Part shown: piece after piece, positions 34,352 to 44,777 of the stretch
How the letters are laid out: each line of letters opens with the position of its first letter
Position numbering within the stretch: the stretch's first letter is position 1
Position numbers and translations under genes: made by a program
Origin: Bos javanicus
Taxonomy: Eukaryota; Chordata; Mammalia; Artiodactyla; Bovidae
Assembly (NCBI RefSeq): GCF_032452875.1
Contig: NC_083873.1
Location: 76,629,987 to 76,693,986, forward strand
Direction: 5' to 3'
Length of the DNA stretch: 64,000 nt
The notes under the pieces: model-generated
Seen by the model: only the letters and a program-made list of their open reading frames with translations
The model's database searches: none
Told to the model about the DNA's origin: nothing

Positions 34352-34813
34352 TATGCTAAATTCAGACTTAAATTGAAGAAAGTAGGGAAAACCACTAGAC
34401 CATTCAGGTATGACCTAAATCAAATCCCTTATGATTATACAGTGGAAGTGAGAAATAGATTTAAGGGCCTAGATCTGATAGATAGAGTGCCTGATGAACT
34501 ATGGAATGAGGTTTGTGACATTGTACAGGAGACAGGGATCAAGACCATTCCTATAGAAAAGAAATGCAAAAAAGCAAAATGGCTGTCTGGGGAGGCCTTA
34601 CAAATAGCTGTGAAAAGAAGAGAAGTGGAAAGCAAAGGTGAAAAGGAAAGATATAAGCATCTGAATGCAGAGTTCCAAAGAATAGCAAGAAGAGATAAGA
34701 AAGCCTTCTTCAGCGATCAATGCAAAGAAATAGAGGAAAACAACAGAATGGGAAAGACTAGGGATTCTTCAAGAAAATCAGAGATACCAAAGGAACATTT
34801 CATGCAAAGATGA
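34349..34813 (+). pseudogene. BovB endonuclease-RT linker fragment
   Basis: A 154-codon frame: RPFRYDLNQIPYDYTVEVRN, then LIDRVPDELWNEVCDIVQET, then the lysine-rich KKCKKAKWLSGEALQIAVKR and AEFQRIARRDKKAFFSDQCK blocks. It corresponds to the region between the BovB endonuclease and RT domains. It ends at a stop after MQR where the family frame continues with a block like MGLIKDRNGMDL. Confidence 0.88.
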
Positions 34814-34933
34814 GCTCGATAAAGGACAGAAACGGTATGGACCTAACAGGAGAAGATATTAAGAAGAGATGGCAAGAATACACAGAAGAACTGTACAAAA
34901 AAAGATCTTCAAAACCCAGATAATCACGATGGT

Positions 34934-35398
34934 GTGATCACTGACCTAGAGGCAGACATCCTGGAATGTGAAGTCAAGTGGGCCTTAGAAAGCATCACTA
35001 TGAACAAAGCTAGTGAAGGTGATGGAATTCCAGTTGAGCTATTCCAAATCCTGAAAGATGATGCTGTGAAAGTGCTGCACTCAATATGTCAGCAAATTTG
35101 GAAAACTCAGCAGTGGCCACAGGACTGGAAACCGTCAGTTTTCATTCCAATCCCAAAGAAAGGCAATGCTAAAGAATGCTCAAACTACTGCACAATTGCA
35201 CTCATCTCACACGCTAGTAAAGTAATGCTCAAAATTCTCCAAGCCAGGCTTCAGCAACATGTGAACTGTGAACTTCCTGATGTTCAAGCTAGTTTTAGAA
35301 AAGGCAGAGGAACCAGAGATCAAATTGCCAACATCCGCTGGATCATGGAAAAAGCAAGAGAGTTCCAGAAATACATCAATTTCTGCTTTATTGACTAA
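34934..35398 (+). pseudogene. BovB RT N-terminal (fingers) fragment
   Basis: A 154-codon frame with ITDLEADILECEVKWALESI, IPVELFQILKDDAVKVLHSI, SVFIPIPKKGNAKECSNYCT and RDQIANIRWIMEKAREFQKY, i.e. the conserved RT blocks before the catalytic palm. It stops at FIDX-type position where FIDYAKAFD is expected (a tag/taa change next to the first catalytic aspartate region), so the copy is dead. Confidence 0.9.
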
Positions 35399-35416
35399 GT
35401 CAAAGCCTTTGACTGT

Positions 35417-36447
35417 GTGGATCACAATAAACTGTGGAAAATTCTGGAAGAGCTGGGAATACCAGACCACGTGATCTGCCTCTTGAGAAATTTGTATGCA
35501 TGTCAGGAAGCAACAGTTAGAACTGGACATGGAACAACAGACTGGTTCCAAATAGGAAAAGGAGTTCGTCAGGGCTGTATATTGTCACCCTGCTTATTTA
35601 ACTTATATGCAGAGTACATCATGAGAAACGCTGGACTGGAAGCAAGATTGGAATCAAGATTGCCGGGAGAAATATCAGTAACCTCAGATATGCAGATGAC
35701 ACCACCTTTATGGCAGAAAGTGAAGAGGAACTCAAAAGCCTCTTGATGAAAGTGAAAGAGGAGAGTGAAAAAGTTGGCTTAAAGCTCAACATTCAGAAAA
35801 CGAAGATCATGGCATCCGGTCCCACCACTTCATGGGAAATAGATGGGGAAACAGTGGAAACGGTGTCAGACTTTGTTTTTCTGGTCTCCAAAATCACTGC
35901 AGATGGTGACTGCAGCCGTGAAATTAAAAGACTCTTACTCCTTGGAAAGAAAGTTATAACCAACCTAGATAGCATATTCAAAAACAAAGACATTACTTTG
36001 CCAACAAAGGTTCGTCTAGTCAAGGCTATGGTTTTTCCTGTGGTCATGTATGGATGTGAGAGTTGGACTGTGAAGAAGGCTGAGCGCCGAAGCATTGATG
36101 CTTTTGAACTGTGGTGTTGGAGAAGACTCTTGAGAGTCCCTTGGACTGCAAGGAGATCCAACGAGTCCATTCTGAAGGAGATCAGCCCTGGGTGTTCTTT
36201 GGAAGGAATCATGCGAAAGCTGAAGCTCCAGTACTTTGGCCACCTCATGAGAAGAGTTGACTCATTGGAAAAGTCTCTGATGCTGGGAGGGATTGGGGGC
36301 AGGAGGAGAAGGGAACGACAGAGAATGAGATGGCTGGATGGCGTCACTGACTCGATGGATATGAGTCTCGGTGAACTCCGGGAGTTGGTGATGGACAGGG
36401 AGGCCTGGCGTGCTGCGGTTCATGGGGTCGCAAAGAGTAAGACATGA
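35417..36447 (+). pseudogene. BovB RT palm to C-terminus, one frameshift
   Basis: Two overlapping frames. 35417-35746 carries DHNKLWKILEELGIPDHV and VRQGCILSPCLFNLYAEY. A small deletion near 35640 shifts the frame, and the catalytic YADD (35689-35700) is in phase with the 245-codon frame 35710-36447. That frame runs through ITADGDCSREIKRLL, RSIDAFELWCWRRLLRVPW and DREAWRAAVHGVAK to the natural stop. The ATG at 35710 is internal. Confidence 0.9.
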
Positions 36448-36642
36448 CTGAGCGACTGATCTGATCTGATCTGATCTGATGTAACTAATTCTAATCCCAC
36501 CAATGCTTGTTGTTCCAGTTGTTCCACTTTGAGAATTTTGGCTAACAGTGAGGTGTCCAGTGGAAAATACTGGATGCTGCAGGATGAAAGAGAAATTTGC
36601 AATGATTGGCACTCAAAGCCAAGATGAGACCTAGAGATTTAT

Positions 36643-36690
36643 CCAGAGTAGGTGCTCAATAAGTTTATTATTATTCATTATTACCACCTA
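36643..36690 (+). mobile_element. MIR/L2-type 3' end remnant
   Basis: agtaggtgctcaataagttt followed by attattattcattatt resembles the conserved 3' end shared by MIR and L2. Too short to choose between them. Confidence 0.4.
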
Positions 36691-37376
36691 CATTTTATGT
36701 TTTCAAATACTGTGACATTTACAATGCATGTTTCTGCAAAAATCATTATTTGTTATTATATATATATTTATTGAAAAGTTTCTGAAACATCAAGACAGAT
36801 AATCTGTCTAGATTGTCTTGGTTTCCTCTGCCAGGGTCAATTTCATAGCAAAAGACGTAACTCCTTATCACTTGATCAGTTACCAATTACATGTAATAGA
36901 AAAATCAAATAAATAAATTTAATTGAGAACACTAACACATAGAGAAATAGGGATTTCATCCCAGGTTACATTTAAAAAAACAAACAACAGCAAAAAGGCA
37001 GAAAGTGATTCCAGTAGTGCCAACACCAAACCTTTCTCTCCACTAGGTACATTTCTAAGATGAATTATTTCTCTGTGGTGTAGGACAAAAAGTGGTGCAG
37101 AAGGAGATGCAGAGATGGAGCTCAGTGCCTAGCATCTGAAAATATACATATCTCTCATGTCAAAACTCAAGCAATGCATAAGTCTCTGCTACCAGCTAAC
37201 AAGTTCAAAGCAGGATGGTCTTTGTGCTATTGTGTTATTTTCTCCTGAAATAAGAGCACCTTATTAAGAAAATAATTACTTGTTTAGGGATTTGTTTTTA
37301 ACTGATCAATCAGATCCTAGACTGGTTGACCATGAATGTGTCTCTAACTGTAAGGGAGTCTTTAGATCCCCTACAA
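36691..37376. other. No gene recognised
   Basis: Unassigned; includes an A-rich stretch at 36970-36998. Confidence 0.5.
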
Positions 37377-37488
37377 TAGGAAATGGCAACCCACTTCAAT
37401 ATTCTTGCCTGGAAAATCCTATGGACAATGAATGGGCATGCTACAGTCCATAGGGTCTCAAAGAGTCAGATATGACTGAGTGTCTCAG
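37377..37488 (+). mobile_element. BovA SINE monomer
   Basis: Sense BovA: ggaaatggcaacccacttc, tcttgcctggaaaatcc, then gtcagatatgactgagtg. No tRNA head. Confidence 0.85.
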
Positions 37489-37779
37489 CACAGACTCTTT
37501 GATTCTTCACTAGACTCATAGATGCAACTATATTTACATATCCACTTTTGTCCTTGCTGCCTCCTCTTATTGCCCATCCTAGGATTGTTAAATTGATTAC
37601 AAAATTGACACACTAAAGAGCTATCCTTACCATCAGTTTTTGAAGACACAGCTGTCACTGGAGCATTAGAGAATATACTATTCAATAATGTGGCCATGCT
37701 ATTCTCATTGTAATTCTCATCTGCAGAAAACAAAGCTATTTACTCATTTGTCTTGGTCGAAGTACATCTTTACCTCAGT

Positions 37780-37847
37780 TGTTCAGTTCAGTTCAGTTCA
37801 GTCACTCATTCGTGTCTGTCTCTTTGCGACCCCATGAACCACAGCAC
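37780..37847 (-). mobile_element. BovB LINE 3' terminal stub
   Basis: About 68 bp: pentamer tail (gttcagttcagttcagtc) then the terminal ~45 bp of BovB ending at accacagcac. No coding content. Confidence 0.85.
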
Positions 37848-37955
37848 GGTATTGTTGAAACATTAGATTGATATTTTAAGGGTCAAAAATACAGTTCAGC
37901 TTAATATATTTATCTAAAGCCTACTGATTTGATACTGAGTCACTTCATATATATC

Positions 37956-38545
37956 ATACTATAATGATTAAGAGCATAGATTCTAATATTAGGCCTGCAT
38001 GTTTTCCAAGTCCAGTTCTCTGCCTATCCAGTGTGACTTTAAGCAAATTACTTAACAGATTCATAGTATCATTTTATTCACTTTTTAAAAATTTGTTTGT
38101 TTATTTGTTTATGGCTGTACTGGGTCTTCATTGTTCCACAGGCTTTTTCTAGTTGCAGCAAGCAGGGGCTGCTCTCTCGTTGTGGTGTGAGGACTTCTCT
38201 TGCAACGGCTTCTCTTGATGTAGAGCACCAGCTCTAGGACGAGTGAACTTCAGTAGTCATGGCTCATGGGCTCAGTAGTTGGGGCTCTCAGACTCTAGAA
38301 CACAGACTCAACAGTTGTGGGGCACAGGCTTAGTTGCTCTGAGGTATGTAGGATCTTCCCAGAAGAAGGATGGAACCTGTGTCTCCTTCATTGGCAGGCA
38401 GATTCTTTACCAAGAGCCACAAGAGAAGCCCCCCTTTACTTTTAAAGTGAGAATATTAATGGTCCTTACTTCATAGAATTATTTTAGATATCAAATGAGT
38501 TAATATTTATAAAGTAATTAGAACACTGCCTGGACTAAATGTATT
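37956..38545 (+). mobile_element. MIR SINE split by a CHR insertion
   Basis: First part 37956-38076: tataatgattaagagcatag head and gactttaagcaaattactta core. Second part 38447-38545: gtgagaatattaatgg, cttacttcatagaatt, gaacactgcctgg. The two halves are collinear with MIR once the CHR element between them is removed. Confidence 0.75.
38090..38434 (-). mobile_element. CHR-type SINE (tRNA-Glu derived, cetartiodactyl)
   Basis: Full-length minus copy: tggctgtactgggtcttc at the left end, gctgctctctcgttgtgg, gcttctcttgatgtagagc, and the tRNA-like head at the right (reverse of gcttctcttgtggctc). Flanked by ttcactttttaaa (38077-38089) and tttacttttaaa (38435-38446), an imperfect duplication made of MIR sequence. 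Confidence 0.85.
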
Positions 38546-38594
38546 TGTTAGGTTTTAAATTAAAGTTTGTGAGGAAGGGGACATGGGGGAGAGG

Positions 38595-38710
38595 TACTAA
38601 CTCCATTTTATAGATACAGTAATTAACAGATTGATCAAAAATTAATCCATTCATTCATCAGATTATATTGAAACTTTACATTCTGGATACTATAGCTACT
38701 GAAAGTATTT
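38595..38710. repeat. Unassigned repeat, copy 1 (partner at 53553-53655)
   Basis: Shares with 53553-53655 the ordered blocks ctccattttatag / ctcattttacag, attaatccattcattcatca / attaatctactcattcatca and attgaaactttacattct / attgaaattttacattct. About 75-80 percent alike by eye. The family is not recognised. Confidence 0.5.
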
Positions 38711-39132
38711 TACAGAATAGTGGAGTAGTCAGGATTTTTAATTATTTTTATGAAAAATGATAAAGAAGCACAGAGAAAAAAGTAGTCTGAATGGCAACTC
38801 GAAAAGTGTTTTTAAATGACAAGCATTGAAATTCAGGATCTCTGTATTATTACAATCACCAGCATATCTGCCTATTTATATTTAGCACAATCTAAGTGGT
38901 TATTAAAACAATGCAGATATTTGAGAAAAACTGAGCCTCCTGGAAAAGGCCATTTTTGTAAACTACCTCTTACCTGAGGAGAGGATCAATGATTGGGAGA
39001 AATAATCTAGAGACAATCAAATTGTGGTGCTACAGCTTTAGTTTTCTACCTATTCTATTTTCTGAAAAGAAAGTAATGAATTTAAAATGTGCTGGAAAGC
39101 AAAAGATAAGGGAGTTAAACTACTAGCCAAGC
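38711..39132. other. No gene recognised
   Basis: Unassigned AT-rich DNA. Confidence 0.5.
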
Positions 39133-39290
39133 AGCAGTATATGACATTGCTTAAAAGCAAGGATTCTAAAGTTTGACTCCTTGGGTTCAAGACACAGTTT
39201 TGGCATTCTTATATCCATGACCTAGACAAGTAACTTTACTTCAGCGTGTACTGTTTCTTCAACTGTTAAATGATGTTAAAAAGAAGATTG
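39133..39290 (+). mobile_element. MIR SINE remnant
   Basis: gcagtatatgacattgctta head, then ggttcaagacacag and ccatgacctagacaagtaac, matching MIR order in sense. Confidence 0.65.
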
Positions 39291-39379
39291 TTCTCTTTCT
39301 TTGGTTGCAAACAGTACAATGCATGATATAAAAGATATGTTTCATTAATTATAAATAACAAATATAGGTTTGTTACTAA

Positions 39380-39475
39380 AAAATAGCCTCTGAAGTAAGA
39401 TTGTCTGGATTTGAATTCTGGCTCCAGCAACTACAGTATGTAAAAAGTTTATAAGTGTTACTTAATCACTCTACA
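39380..39475 (+). mobile_element. MIR SINE remnant, second copy
   Basis: aagtaagattgtctggatttg, attctggctccagcaac and gtgttacttaatcactct follow MIR order. Separate from the copy 90 bp upstream, because the head sequence starts again. Confidence 0.55.
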
Positions 39476-39699
39476 ACAATCAAGAAGGATATTTTTAAAA
39501 TCTACATATTTTAAAACATGTTGTTGCGATAGAGTGAAAAATTGTGTTTAATTTACCTTAAAAAAACAATGCTGCTCCAATTCATCAGACTATAAAAATA
39601 ATCCCATATTTAGTAGCTTAAAACAAAAGTAGGCAAGCTTCTACAAGTCCTTGTAGGACTGGAAATACTGCTAAGATCATCTCTTGAAAATTATAATTT

Positions 39700-40110
39700 A
39701 CAGAATATGACTGTTCTCTGGTCATAATAATTCATGTCCCTCTCATGTGCAAAATACAATCTCCCCTTCCCCAAGATCCCCCAAAGTCTTATCCCATTAT
39801 GGAATTTGTTTCAGTATTGAAGTCCAGGATCTTCTAGCTCAGTTTCAATTGTAGATGAAGCTCCTCAGGTAACACTTGTCTAGTATAACTTCTAGAGAAT
39901 AGTCCTGTTGAGTTGAAGTCCTGTTGATCTGAAACTAAAACGACAAGCTATCTGACCCAGACAACCCCCAGATACCATGGTTAGACATGCAATAGATTCT
40001 TTAGTTTAAAAATAAAAATCTAAGACACTAAGAAATCACAGGTCCACAGAAATTCTAAATCCCAGTTGGAGACAGTTTGACAGGAATCATTCTCCATAGC
40101 TATTGGTTTT
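39700..40110. mobile_element. MaLR/ERVL internal-region-like remnant
   Basis: Blocks such as tcatgtgcaaaatacaatc, cccccaaagtcttatccc, attgaagtccaggatct and cacaggtccacagaaattc resemble a recurrent internal segment of old MaLR/ERVL elements. No open gag or pol frame. Assigned from memory; family and strand uncertain. Confidence 0.35.
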
Positions 40111-40127
40111 GCCCCCTTGGCTTTTGG

Positions 40128-40315
40128 GCTTTCCTGGTAGCTCAGATGCTAAAGCATCTGCCTGCAAGAGACCTAGGGTTCAATCCCTGGGTAGGGAAGA
40201 CATGGCAAGCCACTCCAGTATTATTGCCTTGAGAATTTTAAGGATAGACGAGACTAGTGGCCTACAGTTCATGGGGCTGCAAAGAGTCGGGCACGACTGA
40301 GCGACTAATACTCTG
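40128..40315 (+). mobile_element. Bov-tA SINE
   Basis: Sense head gctttcctggtagctcagatg, B-box-like ggttcaatccc, BovA body and gggcacgactgagcgacta tail. Possible imperfect duplication ggcttttgg (40119-40127) and ggtttttgg (40316-40324). Confidence 0.9.
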
Positions 40316-40324
40316 GGTTTTTGG

Positions 40325-40750
40325 TAATCTCCTCTACATTATTTTCCATTTGGCATTAAAAAAATTGTTGGCATTTGCAGATGAATAATTCTTTCAGCTT
40401 GCATCCTAGCTACAGAATTTTGAGTACCCAAAGGTCTCTTTTCATTTGACATTACTTCTGTATTTTTTAGTTCAAGCTGGCAGTGCTTTCACTAATATTC
40501 TCTTGAAGAATCTATGAATTTCTTATAAATCTTATCATACGTTAACCCATTAGATAAAATCTACATTCATAAATCTTGAAATGTCTTTCTGTATTATGGG
40601 CTTTCAAAGATGATATTTTATTACAATGTCTCTTATGATCTTAGGAGCTTTATTTCTTAACAAAGAGGATCTATGAGATATGAAACAGAATTTATCTAAT
40701 CAAAGTACTTCTTTAAATCCTTCTAAACTTTTAACAAGGGGATATACAGT
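40325..40750. other. No gene recognised
   Basis: Unassigned DNA up to the target-site duplication of the large L1; may continue the old MaLR-like sequence upstream. Confidence 0.4.
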
Positions 40751-41103
40751 TACATCCATGTTTTTTTTTTATTTTATTTTTAAACTTTACATAATTGTAT
40801 TAGTTTTGCCAAATATCAAAATGAATCTGCCACAGGTATACATGTGTTCCGCATCCTGAAACCTCCTCCCTCCTCTGTCCCCATACCATCCCTTTGGGTC
40901 GTCCCAGTGCACTAGCCCCAAGCATCCAGTATCGTGCATCGAACCTGGACTGGCATCTCGTTTCATACATGATATTTTACATGTTTCAATGCCATTCTCC
41001 CAAATCTTCCCACCCTCTCCCTCTCCCATAGAGTCCATAAGACTGTTCTATACATCAGTGTCTCTTTTGCTGTCTCATACACAGGGTTATTGTTACCATC
41101 TTT

Positions 41104-42486
41104 CTAAATTCCATATATATGCGTTAGTATACTGTATTGGTGTTTTTCCTTCTGGCTTACTTCACTCTGTATAATAGGCTCCAGTTTCATCCACCTCATT
41201 AGAACTGATTCAAATGTTTTCTTTTTAATGGCTGAGTAATACTCCATTGTGTATATGTACCACTGCTTTCTTATCCATTCATCTGCTGATGGACATCTAG
41301 GTTGTTTCCATGTCCTGGCTATTATAAACAGTGCTACGATGAACATTGGGGTACACGTGTCTCTTTCCCTTCTGGTTTCCTCAGTGTGTATGCCCAGCAG
41401 TGGGGTTGCTGGATCATAAGGCAGTTCTATTTCCAGTTTTTTAAGGAATCTCCACACTGTTCTCCATAGTGGCTGTACTAGTTTGCATTCCCACCAACAG
41501 TGTAAGAGGGTTCCCTTTTCTCCACACCCTCTCCAGCATTTATTATTTGTAGACTTTTGGATCGCAGCCATTCTGACTGGTGTGAAATGCTACCTCATAG
41601 TGGTTTTGATTTGCATTTCTCTGATAATGAGTGATGTTGAGCATCTTTTCATGTGTTTGTTAGCCATCTGTATGTCTTCTTTGGAGAAATGTCTATTTAA
41701 TTCTTTGGCCCATTTTTTGATTGGGTCATTTATTTTTCTGGAGTTGAGCTGTAGGAGTTACTTGTATATTTTTGAGATTAGTTGTCAGTTGCTTCTTTTG
41801 CTATTATTTTCTCCCATTCTGAAGGCTGCCTTTTCACCTTGCTAATAGTTTCCTTTGATGTGCAGAAGCTTTTAAGTTTAATTAGGTCCCATTTGTTTAT
41901 TTTTGCTTTTATTTCCAATATTCTGGGAGGTGGGTCATAGAGGATCCTGCTGTGATGTATGTCAGAGAGTGTTTTGCCTATGTTCTCCTATAGGAGTTTT
42001 GTAGTTTCTGGTCTTACGTTGAGATCTTTAATCCATTCTGAGTTTATTTTTGTGTATGGTGTTAGAAAGTGTTCTAGTTTCATTCTTTTACAAGTGGTTG
42101 ACCGGATTTCCCAGCACCACTTGTTAAAGAGGTTGTCTTTAATCCATTGTATATTCTTGCCTCCTTTGTCAAAGATAAGGTGTCCATATGTGCGTGGATT
42201 TATCTCTGGGCTTTCTATTTTGTTCCATTGATCTATATTTCTGTCTTTGTGCCAGTACCATACTGTCTTCATAACTGTGGCTTTGTAGTAGAGCCTGAAG
42301 TCAGGTAGGTTGATTCTTCCAGTTCCATTCTTCTTTCTCAAGATAGCTTTGGCTATTCGAGGTTTTTTTGTATTTCCATACAAATTGTGAAATTATTTGT
42401 TCTAGCTCTGTGAAGAATACTGTTGGTAGCTTGATAGGGATTGCATTGAATCTATAAATTGCTTTGGGTAGTATACTCATTTTCAC
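41104..42486 (-). pseudogene. L1 ORF2 C-terminal third, broken
   Basis: Three frames in ORF2 order: 42301-42486 (KMSILPKAIYRFNAIPIKL), 41988-42383 (KPRIAKAILRKKNGTG, IESPEINPRTYGHLIFDKGG), 41104-41571 (cysteine block C12-x3-C16-x7-H24-x4-C29 and EYYSAIKKK). The shift between the first two lies at a homopolymer T run near 42362-42369. A GAG-to-TAG type change ends the second at 41988. The last frame ends at the normal ORF2 end. Confidence 0.88.
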
Positions 42487-42596
42487 TATATGGATTCTTC
42501 CAATCCATGAACATGGTATATTTCTCCATCTATTAGTGTCCTCTTTGATTCTTTCACTAGTGTTTTATAGTTTTCTATATATAGGTCTTTAGTTTC

Positions 42597-44283
42597 TTAA
42601 GGTAGATGTATTCCTAAGTTTTTTATTCTTTCCGTTGCAATGGTGAATGGAATTGTTTCCTTAATTTCTCTTTCTGTTTTCTCATTATTAGTGTATAAGA
42701 ATGAAAGGGATTTCTGTGTATTGATTTTATATCCTGCAACTTTACTATAGTCATTGATTAGTTCTAGTAATTTTCTAGTGGAGTCTTTAGGGTTTTCTAT
42801 GTAGAGGATCATGTCATCTGCAAATAGTGAGAGTTTTACTTCTTCTTTTCCAATTTGGATTCCTTTTATTTCTTTTTCTGCTTTGATTGTTGTGGCCAAA
42901 ACTTCCAAAACTATGTTGAATAGTAATGGTGAGAGTGGGCACCCTTGTCTTCTTCCTGACTTTAGAGGAAATGCTTTCAATTTTTCACCATTGAGGATAA
43001 TGTTTGCTGTGGGTTTGTCATATATAGCTTTTATTATGTTGAAGTATATTCCTTCTATTCCTGCTTTCTGGAGAGTTTTTATCATAAATGGATGTTGAAT
43101 TTTGTCAAAGGCTTTCTCTGCATCTATTGAGATAATCATATGGTTTTTATTTTTCAATTTGTTAATGTGGTGTATTACATTGATTGATTTGTGGATATTG
43201 AAGAATCCTTGCATCCCTGGGATAAAGCCCACTTGATCATGGTGTATGATCTTTTTAATGTGTTGTTGGATTCTGATTGCTAGAATTTTGTTAAGGATTT
43301 TTGCATGTATGTTCATCAGTGATATTGGCCTGTAGTTTTCTTTTTTTGTGGGATCTTTGTCAGGTTTTGGTATTAGGGTGATGGTGGCCTCATAGAATGA
43401 GTTTGGAAGTTTACCTTCCTCTGCAATTTTCTGGAAGAGTTTGAGCAGGATAGGTGTTAGCTCTTCTCTAAATTTTTGGTAGAATTCAGCTGTGAAGCCC
43501 TCTGGACCTGGGCTTTTGTTTGCTGGAAGATTTTTGATTACAGTTTCAATTTCCATGCTTGTGATGGATCTGTTAAGATTTTCTATTTCTTCCTGGTCGA
43601 GTTTTGGGAAGTTGTACTTTTCTAAGAATTTGTCCATTTCTTCCACGTTGTCCATTTTATTGGCGTATAATTGTTGATAGTAGTCTCTTATGATCCTTTG
43701 TATTTCTGTGTTGTCTGTTGTGATCTCTCCATTTTCATTTCTAATTTTATTGATTTGATTTTTCTCCCTTTGTTTCTTGATGAGTCTGGCTAATGGTTTG
43801 TCAATTTTATTTATCTTTTCAAAGAACCAGCTTTTGGTTTTGTTGATTTTTGCTATGGTCTCTTTTGTTTCTTTTGCATTTATTTCTGCTCTAATTTTTA
43901 AGATTTCTTTCCTTCTACTAACCCTGGGGTTCTTCATTTCTTCTTTTTCTAGTTGCTTTAGGTGTAAAGTTAGGTTATTTATTTGATTTTTTTCTTGTTT
44001 CTTGAGGTGTGCCTGTATTCCTATGAACTTTCCCCTTAGGACTTCTTTTACCGTGTCCCACAGGTTTTGGGTTGTTGTGTTTTCATTTTCATTTGTTTCT
44101 ATGCAAATTTTGATTTCTTTCTTGATTTCTTCTGTGATTTGTTGGTTATTCAGCAGCGTGTTGTTCAGCTTCCATATGTTGGAATTTTTAATAGTTTTTC
44201 TTCTGTAATTGAGATCTAATCTTACTGCATTGTGGTCAGAAAAGATGCTTGGAATGATTTCTATTTTTTTGAATTTACCAAGG
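42597..44283 (-). pseudogene. L1 ORF2 reverse transcriptase domain
   Basis: An open stretch of about 560 codons from the end of the endonuclease (FSDHNA, near 44225-44245) through the RT; the part after its first methionine is 446 codons (42597-43937). RT motifs: PGPEGFTAEFYQ, ATITLIPKPDKDP, SIDAEKAFDKIQ, GRRQGCPLSPLLFN and catalytic FADD at residues 372-375 of the 446 (42813-42824). It stops at 42597-42599, where a lysine codon after NLGIHLP has become TAA. The best-preserved enzyme domain in the window, but dead. Confidence 0.93.
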
Positions 44284-44777
44284 CTAGCTTTTATGGCCCA
44301 GGATGTGATCTATCCTGGAGAAGGTTCCATGTGCGCTTGAGAAAAAGGTGAAATTCATTGTTTTGGGATGAAATGTCCTATAGATACCAATTAGGTCTAA
44401 CTGGTCTATTGTATCGTTTAAAGTTTGTGTTTCCTTGTTAATTTTCTGTTTAGTTGATCTATCCATAGGTGTGAGTGTGGTATTAAAGTCTCCCACTATT
44501 ATTGTGTTATTGTTAATGTCTCCTTTCATACTTGTTAGCATTTGTCTTATATACTGCGGTGCTCCCGTGTTGGGTGCATATATATTTATAATTGTTACAT
44601 CTTCTTCTTGGATTGATCCTTTGATCATTATGTAGTGACCATCTTTGTCTCTTTTCACAGCCTTTGTTTTAAAGTCTATTTTATCTGATATGACTATTGC
44701 TACTCCTGCTTTCTTTTGGTCCCTATTTGCATGGAAAATTTTTTTCCAGCCCTTCACTTTCAGTCTGTATGTGTCCC
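44284..44777 (-). pseudogene. L1 ORF2 endonuclease domain, N-terminus missing
   Basis: Reads DTYRLKVKGWKKIFHAN, KKAGVAIVISDKIDF, IINIYAPNTGAP, IIVGDFNTTLTPMDRSTKQK and RIDHILGHKS. The conserved GDFN and the strand leading to SDH are present. The first ~50 residues, including the catalytic N-terminal residues, were lost at the inversion junction. A one-base insertion after GHKS shifts the frame into the RT stretch. Confidence 0.9.

Larger units (their letters stand above)
34352..36480 (+). mobile_element. BovB LINE, 2.1-kb 5'-truncated copy
   Basis: Sense BovB starting just after the endonuclease (block KFRLKLKKVGK) and running through the entire RT to a tail of repeated ctgat (36455-36480) instead of ctgaa. 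It is well preserved; a few indels split the frame. There is no clear target-site duplication (at most a 5-bp atgta). Confidence 0.95.
40766..44777 (-). mobile_element. L1 LINE, non-inverted 3' segment
   Basis: Four kilobases of ruminant L1 on the minus strand: poly-A tail (T run, 40761-40770), 3' UTR to about 41103, then ORF2 back to the endonuclease domain at about residue 50 of the family protein. It joins the inverted segment 44778-45656 at its right end. The whole element is bounded by a 15-bp duplication (tacatccatgttttt) at 40751-40765 and 45657-45671. Confidence 0.95.

Noticed and set aside
35793..36347. Antisense 184-codon frames as real genes (also 50494-51048)
   Set aside because: They overlap exactly the conserved BovB sense frame and are best explained as its shadow; kept only as a low-interest observation.
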